From NCBI GenBank assembly GCA_029252405.1, contig JAQXBM010000064.1, forward strand, positions 62,001-126,000: a DNA stretch of 64,000 nt, in the 5' to 3' direction. The notes below the pieces were generated by a model. The model was not told where the DNA came from. It saw only the letters and a list, made by a program, of their open reading frames with translations, and searched no databases. Below are positions 63,335 through 64,000 of this stretch, piece after piece (position 1 is the stretch's first letter; each line of letters starts with the position of its first letter). The translations under genes and the position numbers were made by a program. This stretch comes from Crocinitomicaceae bacterium (GTDB lineage: Bacteria > Bacteroidota > Bacteroidia > Flavobacteriales_D > Crocinitomicaceae).

Positions 63335-64000
63335 GTGAGAAAAAAATACGCTTTGCAGTAATTGGAGCGGGGCACATCGGAAAACGGCATGCTGAAATGA
63401 TTCGTCGAGAAGATGAAGCGGAGTTAGTGGCCTTAGTCGATATTCGAACGAAAGAAGAGTGTTCAGCAGAACATTTCGAGGTACCATTTTTCTCGTCGGT
63501 TGAAGAATTACTCAATTCTGAGTTGGAATTTGACGTAGTGAACGTATGCACTCCAAACGGATTACACGCCTCTCAAAGTTTAGCGGCACTATCTGACGGA
63601 AAACATGTAGTGTGCGAAAAACCAATGGGACTTTCGAAAGACGAATGCGAAAAGGTGATTTTCAAATCCCTGCAGATGTCAAAAAGCGTTTTCTGTGTCA
63701 TGCAAAACCGCTACTCGCCGCCGTCGGAATGGATCAAATCAGTTATCGATCGCAAATTGTTGGGAGATATTTTCATGGTTCAACTCAACTGTTACTGGAA
63801 TCGCGATGATCGCTATTACAAAGCTGGTGGCTGGAAAGGAACACAAGATTTAGATGGAGGAACACTTTTTACTCAGTTTTCTCACTTCATTGATATTATG
63901 TACTGGCTTTTCGGAGATATTCAGAACATCAAAGGACGCTTTGCAGATTTTACGCACGCTAACTCAACGGATTTTGAAGATTCGGGATTGGTGAACTTCG
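63331..64000 (+). CDS. Gfo/Idh/MocA-family oxidoreductase (WbpB/WlbA-like), partial
   Basis: The visible 223 residues start [20 protein letters not shown], a Rossmann NAD-binding fold, with [19 protein letters not shown] and the family catalytic motif [10 protein letters not shown] (Lys). It then has [12 protein letters not shown] and [18 protein letters not shown]. WbpB/WlbA-type members oxidise C3 of UDP-GlcNAcA, feeding the aminotransferase at 59302. The start at 63331 overlaps the previous stop as ATGA. The gene continues beyond the right edge. Confidence 0.88.
   Translation, partial: MSEKKIRFAVIGAGHIGKRHAEMIRREDEAELVALVDIRTKEECSAEHFEVPFFSSVEELLNSELEFDVVNVCTPNGLHASQSLAALSDGKHVVCEKPMGLSKDECEKVIFKSLQMSKSVFCVMQNRYSPPSEWIKSVIDRKLLGDIFMVQLNCYWNRDDRYYKAGGWKGTQDLDGGTLFTQFSHFIDIMYWLFGDIQNIKGRFADFTHANSTDFEDSGLVNF

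Noticed and set aside
1-64000. tRNA genes, rRNA genes, CRISPR arrays, insertion sequences, prophage
   Set aside because: No matching repeats, cloverleaf with CCA-type end, transposase or phage proteins were seen while reading the intergenic regions; this is by eye, not by a tool.

Overview
The window looks like chromosome of a Bacteroidota bacterium, most likely order Flavobacteriales and perhaps close to Crocinitomicaceae/Fluviicola. The evidence is the Bacteroidota-type promoter (TTG, about 19 nt, TAnnTTTG), type IX secretion (T9SS) sorting domains including the gliding-motility-associated type B form, a TonB receptor with a DUF4249 lipoprotein, OmpA with thrombospondin type 3 repeats, LPS genes (kdtA, hldD), split transketolase and bacterial GH3 proteins. 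I see no tRNA, rRNA, CRISPR array, transposase or prophage. Family names come from motif recognition in the translated sequence; no database search was run.

Layout. 1-4.8 kb: start of sufS, EF-hand protein, tlyA, then queD-folE, a Bax-inhibitor-1 protein and a zinc peptidase. 4.8-8.2 kb: two divergent GH3 acyl-adenylating paralogs flanking a 32-residue membrane-protein gene with its own promoter and terminator. 8.2-13.2 kb: deoxynucleoside kinase, hldD and membrane proteins of unknown role. 13.2-17.7 kb: glycosyltransferase, rhodanese, DUF4249 lipoprotein and TonB receptor, all on the minus strand. 18.3-25.3 kb: pheT, an SF1 helicase, bioD and bioA with gaps of 0-1 nt. 27.5-35.0 kb: a compact minus-strand array in which the two transketolase halves flank a von Willebrand A protein, followed by an ECF sigma factor, its likely anti-sigma protein, a Spy/CpxP-like protein, an aminotransferase and two probable metal-related envelope proteins. 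35.4-40.9 kb: a T9SS type B giant surface protein, gap and a DUF5723-like protein.

40.9-47.5 kb: a lipoprotein with a disrupted start, a SPOR protein, a metallo-beta-lactamase hydrolase, an EamA transporter, ribD and a GT-C membrane protein. 47.6-47.9 kb: two near-identical 71-nt small RNA candidates in tandem, each with its own terminator and a shared upstream box. I consider these the best candidate for something undescribed. 48.0-50.7 kb: an AtoE-like transporter and an Nramp-like transporter without the canonical metal-site motifs. 50.7-54.7 kb: a GC-rich structured spacer, an ArsC/Spx-like protein, a frameshifted T9SS protein, and a peroxide-defence group (peroxiredoxin, Dps, divergent OxyR). 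54.7-59.1 kb: kdtA and envelope proteins ending in OmpA. 59.3-64.0 kb: a nucleotide-sugar operon (aminotransferase, UDP-glucose dehydrogenase, UDP-xylose synthase, acetyltransferase, Gfo/Idh/MocA oxidoreductase) that runs off the window.

Two genes (near 41.3 and 51.45 kb) are broken by single-base changes in homopolymers. They could be real contingency or decay events, or sequencing errors. Several start codons sit 4-6 nt after a TATCTTTG/TATCTTCG box, which suggests leaderless transcripts.
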